From the NCBI RefSeq assembly GCF_004803895.1, contig NZ_CP021978.1:5642001-5706000 (forward strand): a stretch of DNA of 64,000 nt. The letters are read 5' to 3'. Below the pieces are notes generated by a model. The model was given only the letters and a program-made list of their open reading frames with translations, made no database searches and was not told where the DNA came from. Made by a program: the position numbers and the translations under genes. Of the stretch, positions 1 to 8,702 are shown one piece after another. The stretch comes from Streptomyces hawaiiensis. Lineage in GTDB: Bacteria > Actinomycetota > Actinomycetes > Streptomycetales > Streptomycetaceae. How positions within the stretch are numbered: the stretch's first letter is position 1; each line of letters opens with the position of its first letter.

Positions 1-243
1 GCGCGCACCTCAGTCCGAAGCGGTCAACCAGGAATCAACGGGCGGGAGTTCGCGCAGCTTCCGATTTACGCTCCCAAGATCGAAGAGCAGAATGTAATCG
101 CGAGTACTGTAAGCGATATTGACAATGAAATTGCGGTGCTGGGTCTTCGCCTTGATAAGGCGCGTCTAATCAGGACTGGGATGATGCAGGAGCTCCTCAC
201 GGGACGGACGCGCCTGCCTGTTCAGGGGGAGGACGACGAATGA
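1..243 (+). CDS. hsdS: Type I restriction specificity subunit HsdS, C-terminal end (partial)
   Basis: Frame 1 is open from the window edge to the TGA at 241-243 and gives 80 residues. The text around INGREFAQLPIYAPKIEEQN, followed by an amphipathic helix and MMQELLTGRTRLP, is the hallmark C-terminal end of HsdS: the last target-recognition segment plus the coiled coil that spaces the two recognition domains. HsdS sets the DNA sequence recognised by the HsdM/HsdR complex. Its stop overlaps the hsdR start (ATGA, 240-243), so the two are translationally coupled. The N-terminal recognition domains and hsdM lie outside the window. Base composition is lower in GC than the chromosome around it. Confidence 0.85.
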   Translation, partial: ARTSVRSGQPGINGREFAQLPIYAPKIEEQNVIASTVSDIDNEIAVLGLRLDKARLIRTGMMQELLTGRTRLPVQGEDDE

Positions 244-3200
244 GTGACGTCGGGCAGGTAGAGCGCGAGACTCAGAAGCGTGTCATCCGGATGTTTGAGA
301 AGCGGCTGCGCTACCGCTATCTCGGCAACCATGAGCGCCGTGCTGGCAACTCGAACATCGAGGTCGGGCTGCTGGAGGAGAACCTCCGTACGCGGGGCTA
401 CAGCAACCTCCTCATCACCAGGGCGATCGACCAGCTGAAGAAGGCCGCCGCGCTCGGAGGTGGCCGAGACCTGTACGAGGCGAACCGCGATGTGTACGGC
501 TTGCTGCGCTACGGGGTGAGCGTCAATCCGGGAGGCGATGAGAAGAATAAGACGGTCTGGCTCATCGACTGGAAGAAACCGCATGAGAACGACTTCGCCA
601 TCGCCGAGGAAGTCACGATCGTCGGACGGCAGACGAAGCGCCCCGACATCGTGCTTTACGTAAACGGCCTGGCACTGTCGACTCTGGAACTCAAGCGTTC
701 CCATGTGGCCGTGAGTGAGGGAATTCGGCAGACCATCGGCAATCAACGGCCAGATTTCATCCGGCCGTTCTTCTCGACGGTCCAGCTCGTGCTTGCCGGC
801 AACGACGTCGAAGGGCTGCGCTACGGAGTCATCGACACGCCTGAGAAGTACTGGCTGGAGTGGAAGGAGGAGGCGGAAGAGGGAGAGGAGTCTTCCGACG
901 AGGGGCCGCTGGACCGCGCCCTGCTTCAACTCTGCGGCAAGGAGCGTCTCCTGGAGCTGATCCACGACTTCACCGTGTTCGACTCCGGTGTCCGCAAAGC
1001 GTGCCGCCACAACCAGTACTTCGGCGTGAAGAAGGCACAGGAACGTATCGGTCGTCGTGAGGGCGGCATCATCTGGCACACCCAGGGGTCGGGCAAGTCG
1101 CTCACGATGGTGTGGCTGGCGAAGTGGATCCGTGAGAGCCAGAAGGACCCCCGTGTCCTCCTCATCACCGACCGCGAAGAGCTGGACGAGCAGATCGAGA
1201 AGGTCTTCAACGGCGTCAACGAGAAGATCTACCGCACCAAGTCCGGCGCGGATCTCCTGGACACCTTGAACAAGTCCACCGAGTGGCTCATCTGCTCCCT
1301 CGTGCACAAGTTCCGCAGCTCTGTGGGCAACGTAGGCGAAGAGGAGAAGGCGCAGGACAAGTTCATCGAGGAGCTCAAGGCCAACGTCCCAATGAACTTC
1401 AAGGCCAAGGGCAACCTGTTCGTCTTCATCGACGAAGCCCACCGCACCCAGTCCGGCAAGATGCATGCCGCGATGAAGCGCCTGCTGCCCGGCGCGATGT
1501 TCATCGGCTTCACGGGAACGCCCCTGCTCAAGGCGGACAAGGGCACGAGCATGGAGACCTTCGGTACCTTCATCCACGAGTACAGGTTCGACGAGGCCAT
1601 CAAGGATGGCGTCGTACTCGACCTGAGCTATGAGGCGCGTGCGATCGACCAGCGGCTGACCTCTGCCGCGCACGTCGACAAGTGGTTCGCGGCCAAGACC
1701 AAGGGCATGACGGACCTGTCCAAGGCGGAGCTGAAGAAGCGCTGGGGGACGATGCAGAAGGTGGTCTCCTCCGAGCCTCGGGCGATGCAGATCGTCCAGG
1801 ACATCCTGATGGATATGGAGACCAAGGACCGTCTGAAGGACGGCCGCGGGAACGCCATGCTGGTCGGTGACAGCGTCTACCAGGCATGTAAGTTCTACGA
1901 GTTGTTCTCCAAGGCGGGCTTCGACGGCAAATGCGCCATCGTCACCAGCTACAAGCCGAGTCCGGGAGACATCTCCAAGGAGGACTCCGGTGCCGGCCAC
2001 ACAGAGAACCTCCGGAAGTACGAGATCTACCGGAAGATGCTGGCCGCCCACTTCAACGAGCCCGAAGACGTGGCGATGACGAAGGTCGAGGAGTTCGAGA
2101 AGGAGGTCAAGAGGCAGTTCGTCGAGGAGCCTGGCCGTATGCGCCTCCTCATCGTCGTCGACAAACTCCTGACCGGCTTCGACGCGCCGAGTGCCACGTA
2201 CCTCTACATCGACAAGAAGATGCGCGACCACGGCCTGTTCCAGGCCATCTGCCGCGTCAACCGGCTCGACGGGGATGACAAGCAGTACGGCTACATCGTC
2301 GACTACCGCGACCTCTTCAACTCCCTTCAGGATGCCGTCACCGACTACACGTCCGGGATGTTCGACGCCTATGAGCGGCAGGACATCGAGGGCCTGTTGA
2401 GCGACCGTATCGACAAGGGGCGAAAGGACCTGGACGATGCGCTGGAACGTATCCGCGCACTGTGCGAGCCGGTCGCGCCGCCCCGAGGAACACTCCAGTA
2501 CCAGCAGTACTTCTGCGCCGCTGAGCAGGGCAACGCCGCACAGCTCAAGGCTAACGAGCCCAAGCGTGTCGAGCTGTATAAGGCCGTCGCAGCGGTGACG
2601 CGGGCCTTCGCCAACCTGGCGAACGACATGGAGGCAGCCAAGTACTCGCCGCAGGCCGCCGAGGACATCCGCAAGGAGGTCCGCCACTACGTGGACGTCC
2701 GGGCCGAGGTGAAGCTCGGCGCAGGCGAGGACGTTGACTTCAAGCAGTACGAGGCAGGCATGCGCTTCCTCCTGGACACCTACATCCAGGCGGACGCGTC
2801 TAGGACCGTGTCCGACTTCGAGGACGCCGGACTCATCCAGCTCATCGTCGAACTGGGTGCGGGCGCCGTCGACAAGCTGCCTACGGGTATCAAGAGCAAC
2901 CCCGAAGCCGTTGCCGCGACCATCACCAACAACATGCGCAAGGTGATCGTCGACGAGCATGCGACGAACCCGAAGTACTTCGACGAGATGTCACAGCTGC
3001 TCGACGCGATAATCGAGGAGCGTCGCAAGGGTGCGATCGAGTACGAGGAGTACCTCGCCAAGCTGCTGGAGACGGCGGCGGATCTTGGAAGCAGGAACTC
3101 AGGCGACGCCGAGCGGTACCCGAAGTGGGCTGACAACGGCGCACGCAGAGCGCTGTGCGACTTCTTCCGCGACGACCAGCAGCTGGCTATCCAAGTCGAC

Positions 3201-3353
3201 ACCACGGTGCTGCACAACAAGCCGCACAACTGGGCGGGAAGCCCAATGAGGGAGAAGAAGCTGCGCATCGCGGTCAAGCGTGCGCTGCCCGACGACTTCG
3301 ACCGGCTCGATGAGCTCTTCGAACTGGTGAAAGCAAGGCATGAGTATCACTAG
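240..3353 (+). CDS. hsdR: Type I restriction endonuclease subunit HsdR
   Basis: A 1037-residue motor and nuclease subunit that translocates DNA and cuts it when HsdS/HsdM find unmethylated sites. The N-terminal PD-(D/E)XK nuclease is visible as RPD (D136) and LELK (E150, K152). The SF2 helicase core has Walker A TQGSGKS (281-287), DEAH (398-401) and FTGTP (424-428), then a late helicase motif around QAICRVNR. The length is normal for the family and no frameshift is seen. The ATG at 240 overlaps the hsdS stop by four bases and is the natural start. The 3' end overlaps the metallopeptidase gene by 14 bases, so all three form one transcription unit. Confidence 0.93.
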   Translation: MSDVGQVERETQKRVIRMFEKRLRYRYLGNHERRAGNSNIEVGLLEENLRTRGYSNLLITRAIDQLKKAAALGGGRDLYEANRDVYGLLRYGVSVNPGGDEKNKTVWLIDWKKPHENDFAIAEEVTIVGRQTKRPDIVLYVNGLALSTLELKRSHVAVSEGIRQTIGNQRPDFIRPFFSTVQLVLAGNDVEGLRYGVIDTPEKYWLEWKEEAEEGEESSDEGPLDRALLQLCGKERLLELIHDFTVFDSGVRKACRHNQYFGVKKAQERIGRREGGIIWHTQGSGKSLTMVWLAKWIRESQKDPRVLLITDREELDEQIEKVFNGVNEKIYRTKSGADLLDTLNKSTEWLICSLVHKFRSSVGNVGEEEKAQDKFIEELKANVPMNFKAKGNLFVFIDEAHRTQSGKMHAAMKRLLPGAMFIGFTGTPLLKADKGTSMETFGTFIHEYRFDEAIKDGVVLDLSYEARAIDQRLTSAAHVDKWFAAKTKGMTDLSKAELKKRWGTMQKVVSSEPRAMQIVQDILMDMETKDRLKDGRGNAMLVGDSVYQACKFYELFSKAGFDGKCAIVTSYKPSPGDISKEDSGAGHTENLRKYEIYRKMLAAHFNEPEDVAMTKVEEFEKEVKRQFVEEPGRMRLLIVVDKLLTGFDAPSATYLYIDKKMRDHGLFQAICRVNRLDGDDKQYGYIVDYRDLFNSLQDAVTDYTSGMFDAYERQDIEGLLSDRIDKGRKDLDDALERIRALCEPVAPPRGTLQYQQYFCAAEQGNAAQLKANEPKRVELYKAVAAVTRAFANLANDMEAAKYSPQAAEDIRKEVRHYVDVRAEVKLGAGEDVDFKQYEAGMRFLLDTYIQADASRTVSDFEDAGLIQLIVELGAGAVDKLPTGIKSNPEAVAATITNNMRKVIVDEHATNPKYFDEMSQLLDAIIEERRKGAIEYEEYLAKLLETAADLGSRNSGDAERYPKWADNGARRALCDFFRDDQQLAIQVDTTVLHNKPHNWAGSPMREKKLRIAVKRALPDDFDRLDELFELVKARHEYH

Positions 3354-4062
3354 CACGCGGATCACCGTCCTCGGCATCGATGTCCAGGTGGAATTCAAGG
3401 ACATCAAGAACCTGCACATCGGTGTCTATCCGCCGGTGGGCCGTGTCCGGGTGGCGGCACCCCAGCGGATGGATGACGACCAGGTCAGGCTGGCCGTCAT
3501 CCAGCGGCTGCCGTGGATCAGACGACAGCAGGACGAGCTGCGATCGGCTCGACGGCAGTCCGTGCGAGAAATGGTGGGTGGAGAGTCCCACTACAGCTGG
3601 GGTGTGAGGCGACGCCTGAAGGTTGTTGAACGCCCCGGACGTCCGCACGTGGAGATCGACGGAGATCGACTGGTCCTGTACGCGCTTCCGGGAACTGACG
3701 ACCAGGGACGCCGAGACCTGCTCGACCAGTGGTACCGAGAGCAGCTCCGACGCGCCGTCCCTCCGCTCATCGAGCGGTGGGAGGCGAAGCTCGGCGTCTC
3801 GGTGCCCTGGTGGGGCATCCGCCGGATGAAAACCAAGTGGGGCTCGTGCAACCAGGAGACCGGCCGCCTGTGGTTCAACTCCGAGTTGGCCAAGAAGCAC
3901 CCGGCGTCCCTTGAGTACGTCATCGTCCACGAGATGACGCACCTCCTCGAACGCGGGCATGGCCCGCGCTTCGCCCGGCTGATGGACAGCTGCCTGCCGG
4001 ACTGGCGCAGTCGCCGCGACGATTTGGACGCGGAGCCGCTCGCCGACGAGCTGTGGACGTGA
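3340..4062 (+). CDS. YgjP-like (DUF45) zinc metallopeptidase attached to the hsd operon
   Basis: A 240-residue protein of the YgjP/DUF45 family, related to SprT and M48 peptidases. The zinc site is HEMTH (197-201) with a likely third ligand His207 in RGHGPRF. The preceding WGIRRMKTKWGSC block is the other conserved family signature. No signal peptide is seen, so it is probably cytoplasmic. The ATG at 3340 lies inside the end of hsdR (14-base overlap), which implies coupled translation. Genes of this family commonly accompany type I restriction operons (family knowledge, from memory). Its role there is not established; turnover of HsdR or of protein bound to DNA are guesses only. Confidence 0.85.
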   Translation: MSITSTRITVLGIDVQVEFKDIKNLHIGVYPPVGRVRVAAPQRMDDDQVRLAVIQRLPWIRRQQDELRSARRQSVREMVGGESHYSWGVRRRLKVVERPGRPHVEIDGDRLVLYALPGTDDQGRRDLLDQWYREQLRRAVPPLIERWEAKLGVSVPWWGIRRMKTKWGSCNQETGRLWFNSELAKKHPASLEYVIVHEMTHLLERGHGPRFARLMDSCLPDWRSRRDDLDAEPLADELWT

Positions 4063-4228
4063 CGTGCCAGGCCGCGCAGGCGAAGGAGCGGATCGTGCAC
4101 GTCCGACGCTCGTAAACAGTGAGTGACGTTCATCAGGTATCCGAGTTAATGACAATGACGTGGGGAGCGTTCTGCCTCCCTCCCCGCAGGCCCTAAGAGA
4201 TGACGCTGACGTGAAAGGTGCCGACCCC

Positions 4229-6223
4229 ATGGCGAAGCTTCGGTTGACCGTAGGGCGCGGACACGTCGAGGAGCTTGCCCGGCTTCGTCATCCTGTGGGA
4301 GCCGTCGAGGAGCTGATCTGGAACTCTCTCGATGCGGATGCCGAGAACGTCACCGTCGTACTTGAGCGCAACGACTTCGACGGAGTCGACCGGGTAGCCG
4401 TGCTCGACGACGGTACTGGTATCGCGGCGGAGAAGTGCAGCGACTACTTCGAGCAGATCGGTACGTCCTGGAAGAAGCGCACGCAGGTCAGTGAGGTAAA
4501 GAAGCGCGTGCTGCACGGGAAGAACGGGCGGGGCCGAGTCCGGGCCTTCGCGCTCGGCAGTGAGGTGCGCTGGACCAGCGTCAGCGGTGCGCGGGGGATC
4601 CGCCGGCGTGTGGTCATCGAGTCCGATCGCAGCTCCATGGACGAGTTCGACGTCAGCGATCCCGAGCCGACGGCCGACGCAACGGGGACGGTCTTCGAGG
4701 CGTTCGGCGGGGAGGACCTCCAGAAGCTGACCGAGGATGCCGCCCGTACCGCGCTCACTGCCGCCTTCGCGCTTCACCTGGAGGCGTACCCGGACATCTG
4801 CATCACCTACGACGGGACGCGGCTGGACCCGGCGTCGGAGCAGGTTCACGTCGATACGTATGAGGTGGCGGCCCCGCCGGGCAGTTCTCACCCGTCGGCC
4901 CAGCTGAAGATCATCGAATGGTCGCGTCCGTACTCCCGGGCTCTGTTCCTCTGCGACGGCCGAGGTATGTCCTTGGCGCAGCTGAAGCCGGAGATCCAGG
5001 CTCCGGGCTTCCACTTCACGGCGTACCTGTCCTGGTCGGGGTTCGAGGACGATTCGGTCGGCGACCTCGCCTTCGCCGATTGGACACCGGAGGGACCCGC
5101 TGCCGAGGTACTGGCCGAAGCCCGGGAGCGAATGCGTGAGCACTTCCGTTCCCGTGCCGACGAGCGCCGTCGTGAGCTCGTCGACTCGTGGCGTGCGGAA
5201 GGCTTCTACCCGTATACAGGAGAGCCCGCCAACGATCAGGAGCGCGCGGAGCGCGAGACGTTCGACGCCGTGGCGACCGCGGTCGTCCGGCACCTGCCGG
5301 CGAGCAAGAGGGCCCAGAAGGTGTCCTTCGCGCTTCTGCGCTCCGTCTTGACCCACGAACCGGGCGAAGTGCTGCGCATCGCCGAGGAGCTATTCGCGCT
5401 TTCCAAGCAGGAGCAGACAGAACTCAGTCGGCTGCTGGATCGTACGCCGCTGTCCGCCCTGATCAAGGCGTCGACCGCGACAACCGGACGCCTCGATTTC
5501 CTGTCTGCCCTGGAGCGCCTCGTCTTCGACCCCGTGGCCAAGGGGCGGGTCAAGGAACGCACGGAGCTGCACCGGATCCTGGAGAATGAGTGCTGGATCT
5601 TCGGCGAGGAGTACGGACTGCACGTCAGCGACCGGAGTCTGAACGAGGTACTGAGACAGCACTGTCGTCTTCTCGATCGGGACACACCTGCACCGGCCCC
5701 CGTTCTGAGGGAGGACGGGAGTCGGGGGATCGTCGACCTGATGCTGTCCCGTGCTGCCCGGCAGCGGAAAGGGGAGCGTCACCACCTCGTGATCGAACTC
5801 AAGAGGTCGAGTGTCACCCTCGGCATGTCCGAGTTCACGCAGATCAACAGCTATGCGCAAGCGGTTATGAACGACGACCGGTTCCGGGACCCCAAGGTGA
5901 CCTGGGACTTCTGGCTCGTCGGCAATGCCATGGACGACGGTCTTCGCCAACTTGCCCACCAGCAGGACCGAATGCCTGGATGTGCTGTCAACCAGCCCAG
6001 GTACCGGATCTGGGTACGCACCTGGGGCGAGATCATCGAGGACGCGCAGGAGCGGCTTCGCTTCTACAGCGAGCAGCTTGAGTATCAGTCGTCGACCGAG
6101 CACGCCATGGACTATCTGATCAGGGAACACACTGACGCGGTCATGGATCTGGTGGGCGACGGTACGGTGCCCGCGGCCAGGGCGGGGGACAGCGGAACGA
6201 TCGGAGCTGCCGCCACCTCGTGA
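4229..6223 (+). CDS. GHKL ATPase fused to a C-terminal Shedu-like (DUF4263) nuclease domain
   Basis: The N-terminus is a GHKL ATPase of the Hsp90/MutL/MORC kind: N-box EELIWNSLDADA (E28 to D37), DDGTG (60-64) and GKNGRG (97-102). The C-terminus resembles the DUF4263/Shedu nuclease: an ILENECWIFGEEYG block, D503 in IVDLML, E523 and K525 in VIELKR, then a QINSYAQAV helix, together a PD-(D/E)XK site. The middle has no domain I can name. I chose the ATG at 4229 because GAAAGG lies just upstream and the ATPase fold starts there; a GTG at 4160 is possible but has no ribosome site. Position behind hsdR argues for phage defence. That function is inferred. Confidence 0.75.
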   Translation: MAKLRLTVGRGHVEELARLRHPVGAVEELIWNSLDADAENVTVVLERNDFDGVDRVAVLDDGTGIAAEKCSDYFEQIGTSWKKRTQVSEVKKRVLHGKNGRGRVRAFALGSEVRWTSVSGARGIRRRVVIESDRSSMDEFDVSDPEPTADATGTVFEAFGGEDLQKLTEDAARTALTAAFALHLEAYPDICITYDGTRLDPASEQVHVDTYEVAAPPGSSHPSAQLKIIEWSRPYSRALFLCDGRGMSLAQLKPEIQAPGFHFTAYLSWSGFEDDSVGDLAFADWTPEGPAAEVLAEARERMREHFRSRADERRRELVDSWRAEGFYPYTGEPANDQERAERETFDAVATAVVRHLPASKRAQKVSFALLRSVLTHEPGEVLRIAEELFALSKQEQTELSRLLDRTPLSALIKASTATTGRLDFLSALERLVFDPVAKGRVKERTELHRILENECWIFGEEYGLHVSDRSLNEVLRQHCRLLDRDTPAPAPVLREDGSRGIVDLMLSRAARQRKGERHHLVIELKRSSVTLGMSEFTQINSYAQAVMNDDRFRDPKVTWDFWLVGNAMDDGLRQLAHQQDRMPGCAVNQPRYRIWVRTWGEIIEDAQERLRFYSEQLEYQSSTEHAMDYLIREHTDAVMDLVGDGTVPAARAGDSGTIGAAATS

Positions 6224-6705
6224 GGCCCCATCCCTACGGCGGTGAAGGGCAACGGCGGAAGGCCATGGGTAGGGAGCAACGGCGTCAGAAACTGGACGTG
6301 AGCCTCACCGACTCCTGACGAGTGGGCCGCATCCGCGGCCCCGAGGAAGGCAGCGGCGAGAGCAAATACGCAAGTCGAGCCTCGTAAGTCGTCTACGTGA
6401 AGAACGGCCGATAGGCCGCTTCCTGGTTGGGCTTCTTGACGGCTTCACGTACTTGCTCTTCGCCGCTGCACAGGCTTACGGCTTCGCCGCTGGGCGCAAT
6501 CGCGTACTTGAGTAAGTCGTCTTGCTCGTTCAACAGCTCCTTCGGGGAGCCGCTGCCTTTGTCTGGCGGGCTTCGAGGCCTCGGGCTTTCGTAGTCCCCC
6601 AGTGGCCTGCGTGCTGGTCGGCCACAGGCCGCCAGTGTCCAGAGATCCTGACGTACTTACGTAAGTAGAAGGAGGAGCGAGGCTTGCCGAGCGGAGCGAG
6701 GTAGC
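6224..6705. other. Non-coding repeat-rich segment, candidate replication origin or cis-acting site
   Basis: No convincing gene is seen. The segment holds TACGTGAAG (6394-6402) in inverted orientation to CTTCACGTA (6443-6451), a longer imperfect pairing of AGAGCAAATACG near 6357-6369 with CGTACTTGCTCT near 6449-6460, a repeated TAAGTCGTCT (near 6385 and 6512), and a perfect 14-bp palindrome TACTTACGTAAGTA at 6654-6667. Such clustering beside a RepA-like gene fits a plasmid-type origin or processing site. Nothing in the sequence proves replication. Confidence 0.4.
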
Positions 6706-6751
6706 TGGTGGTGGTGACACTTTCTGTAAGGGGGCTGCATCACCACCACCA
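6706..6751 (-). terminator. Stem-loop downstream of the RepA-like gene
   Basis: TGGTGGTGGTGA (6706-6717) pairs perfectly with TCACCACCACCA (6740-6751) around a 22-base loop. It lies directly beyond the stop of the minus-strand ATPase gene at 6756. There is no clear U-tract, as is common in this genus. Confidence 0.5.
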
Positions 6752-6755
6752 CGGA

Positions 6756-7790
6756 TCAGGCGGGCTCGGAGCGCCTCCGGGTCCAGCGCCCGTCGACGTA
6801 CTCCAGGGCCTCCCTGAGCTTGGGGCGAATGGTCTCCACGCTCTTGCCGACCGTCGGGGCGTACCGCTGGGCGAGCGGCCTGTAGTTCGTCTCCTCCGGC
6901 TGCTCCTCGATGATCCGCGCTGCGAGCACTTCGTCCCAGGGCTTCGCCTTCGGCATGTCGACGGCCTTGATCTGGGGCCTCGCCCGCTCCCAGACAGGGA
7001 CCTCGCTGGTCGCGCTGGCCCGGTGCACGGTGACGTCGAGGCTGAGGTCTTCCCGGGCGCGATTCATCTTGACTTCGATGCGCCGCCCGCGCTTGCCGGA
7101 GTTCCTCAAGGTGATGATGCCGCGAGCGCCGGCCGCGATGGCCCGTCCGCCAATGGGCGAGGATGCGACGCTCATTCCTTCCGCCGTTCCCTTCGGGGTG
7201 TGCGTCACCGCCAGCACGGGGATGCCCATGTCCGTGATCGGACGCAAGCTGTGCCCGAACCGTTGCGCTGTCACCGGGGATGAGATGTCCTCACCCGGTG
7301 CGAGCGCGCCGAGCATGTTGTCCAGGACGAACAGGCCCGGCCTGATGTCCGCGAGGTCTTCGTAGATGCCCTTCCAGTAGCCGGAGTCCCCCGCGTCCCG
7401 GACGGGGAAGATGGTCACAGAGTCGTCCGGTACGGCACCGCCCAGCCGCTCCTTCAATTCCTCCGCCGCGCCGTCGTCGGTCAGGCCGTAGACGATGTGG
7501 TCGATTCTTCGATGCACCGGCAGGCCGAGGAACGTCGGCTCGCAGTTGAGCAGGGCTATGCCCATGCCCGCGCTGAGCAGTGTCTTGCCCGCCTTGGGCT
7601 CGCCCGCCAGCAATGTTGTCCGGGTGGTGAGGAGGTCGCCGATCAGGAACGCGTCCTCGTACGGGACCCGCTCGATCTCGTGGAGCTGCCGCCCCTTGTC
7701 CTTGATGGCTCCCACCGTGCGTGGCCGTCCTTCCTTTGAGCGGAGCGGCACAGGTGTACGCCGCTGTCTCCCGCCGGGTGGCGGGATCAT
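6756..7790 (-). CDS. RepA/RecA-like AAA ATPase (AAA_25 type)
   Basis: A 344-residue single-domain ATPase resembling plasmid RepA hexameric helicases and KaiC/RecA-type proteins. Walker A is GEPKAGKT (63-70), the Walker B strand is GLFVLDNML (151-159), and a later VTHTPKG matches the sensor position. The ATG at 7788-7790 has an excellent ribosome site (GGAGG, five bases away), so the longer upstream reading is rejected. It runs opposite to the integrase and next to the excisionase, the usual set in actinobacterial integrative elements. It probably supports replication or processing of the excised circle, but no initiator domain is seen and this role is inferred. Confidence 0.75.
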   Translation of the reverse strand: MIPPPGGRQRRTPVPLRSKEGRPRTVGAIKDKGRQLHEIERVPYEDAFLIGDLLTTRTTLLAGEPKAGKTLLSAGMGIALLNCEPTFLGLPVHRRIDHIVYGLTDDGAAEELKERLGGAVPDDSVTIFPVRDAGDSGYWKGIYEDLADIRPGLFVLDNMLGALAPGEDISSPVTAQRFGHSLRPITDMGIPVLAVTHTPKGTAEGMSVASSPIGGRAIAAGARGIITLRNSGKRGRRIEVKMNRAREDLSLDVTVHRASATSEVPVWERARPQIKAVDMPKAKPWDEVLAARIIEEQPEETNYRPLAQRYAPTVGKSVETIRPKLREALEYVDGRWTRRRSEPA

Positions 7791-7831
7791 GTGACCTCCA
7801 TTCGGTCGGGTACGGGTGAGAGGACCGCAGG

Positions 7832-8014
7832 TCAGGCCGAGGCCGGGCACTCCCGGTCGAGCCAGCGGTCGACCTCGGACATGCGGAAGCGCAGGCTGCC
7901 GCCGACCTTCCGGGACGGGAGGCCGAGTATCCGGTGGTTGTTGTAGATCCAGGCGGGCTTCTTGCCCAGGTACTCAGCCAGTTCGTCAACGGTCATCAGG
8001 CGGTTGTGGTGCAA
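7832..8014 (-). CDS. Excisionase-like helix-turn-helix protein
   Basis: A small DNA-binding protein of the HTH_17/MerR excisionase type. The core MTVDELAEYLGKKPAWIY then KVGGSLRFR...DRWL is a clear winged-helix fold. Such proteins bend attachment-site DNA and steer the integrase towards excision. Two starts are possible. A TTG at 8012-8014 has GGAG eight bases upstream (60 residues); an ATG at 7994-7996 gives 54 residues but has no site at the right distance. I prefer the TTG. It lies 41 bases upstream of the RepA-like gene, same strand, probably one operon. A 121-base promoter gap separates it from the divergent gene at 8136. Confidence 0.75.
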   Translation of the reverse strand: MHHNRLMTVDELAEYLGKKPAWIYNNHRILGLPSRKVGGSLRFRMSEVDRWLDRECPASA

Positions 8015-8100
8015 AGGCGGATCTCCTTCGGTTCGTCGTACCGGCACCATCCTGAGCAGTGCGTCTGGTTCTGTCAAAGCCGGATGCGTCACATCTAGAC

Positions 8101-8129
8101 TTGACTGGGGCTGAATGGGCTCGTACGTT
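8101..8129 (+). promoter_or_regulatory. Sigma-70-like promoter giving a probable leaderless transcript
   Basis: TTGACT (8101-8106) and TACGTT (8124-8129) are separated by exactly 17 bases. The start codon of the next gene is at 8136, where transcription should begin, and no ribosome-binding site precedes it. Confidence 0.6.
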
Positions 8130-8135
8130 CCTCGC

Positions 8136-8702
8136 ATGGAGATCACACGTAGCCCTGACGGTCCGCCGTCGCGTGCGGGCATCGAGATTCACCGGCGTAT
8201 CGGCTCATGGAAGGTGACGATGTGGCGGCCAGCCGACTCCGTGGGCGGTGGGCCGCAGGAGATTCGGATCGAACCTTACGAAGACGGCGACCCGCAGGAG
8301 ATCGCCCGCGGCCTGTCCAGCACGGTGCTCCGGCAGATCGACACCAGATCGTTCGTGGAGATGCTCGACGCAGCTCCGACCGGTATTGACCAGGCCGTGG
8401 AGGAGGAAGCAGGACTCCTGCGTGGGTGGCTCGCCGACGCGCCCAGAGGGGTCACCGATAGGTACCTGGCCATGCTCTCGGCGGTCTATGTGCGGGTCGT
8501 CGAGATCGGCGAGCGGGCCCCGATCCAGGCGCTTGAGGAGATTACGAACATCAAGCAGGCCACGCTCAAGGGGCACCTGCGCGCTGCACGGAAGCGCGGC
8601 TTCCTGACCAAGGTCGAGGGCAAGGCGGGCGGACAGCTGACGGAGAAGGCCGACGAGGTGCTCAGGGGGATGAAGAGTGGCGCAGGTACTGAAGAAGTGT
8701 GA
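8136..8702 (+). CDS. Winged-helix-like element protein of unknown function
   Basis: A 188-residue soluble protein. I do not recognise the N-terminal two thirds. The last 60 residues (ALEEITNIKQATLKGHLRAA, then KRGFLTKVEGKAGGQLT) look like a winged-helix DNA-binding domain in which TNIKQATLKGHLRAARKRG would be the recognition segment. The start at 8136 coincides with the predicted transcription start of the promoter at 8101-8129. The end overlaps the integrase start by 26 bases, so the two are co-transcribed and probably coupled. Such genes ahead of integrases in Streptomyces elements are usually annotated as hypothetical. A regulator of integration or excision is the simplest guess. Confidence 0.65.
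   Translation: MEITRSPDGPPSRAGIEIHRRIGSWKVTMWRPADSVGGGPQEIRIEPYEDGDPQEIARGLSSTVLRQIDTRSFVEMLDAAPTGIDQAVEEEAGLLRGWLADAPRGVTDRYLAMLSAVYVRVVEIGERAPIQALEEITNIKQATLKGHLRAARKRGFLTKVEGKAGGQLTEKADEVLRGMKSGAGTEEV

Noticed and set aside
222..2960. 912-codon minus-strand frame opposite hsdR.
   Set aside because: Shadow of a high-GC gene; hsdR has all catalytic motifs in order.
4160..4228. GTG at 4160 as start of the ATPase-nuclease gene.
   Set aside because: No ribosome site precedes it and the added 23 residues are not part of the GHKL fold; ATG 4229 is better supported.
6737..6752. CATCACCACCACCAC looks like a His-tag from an expression vector.
   Set aside because: It is non-coding and pairs exactly with TGGTGGTGGTGA upstream, so it is one arm of a natural hairpin.
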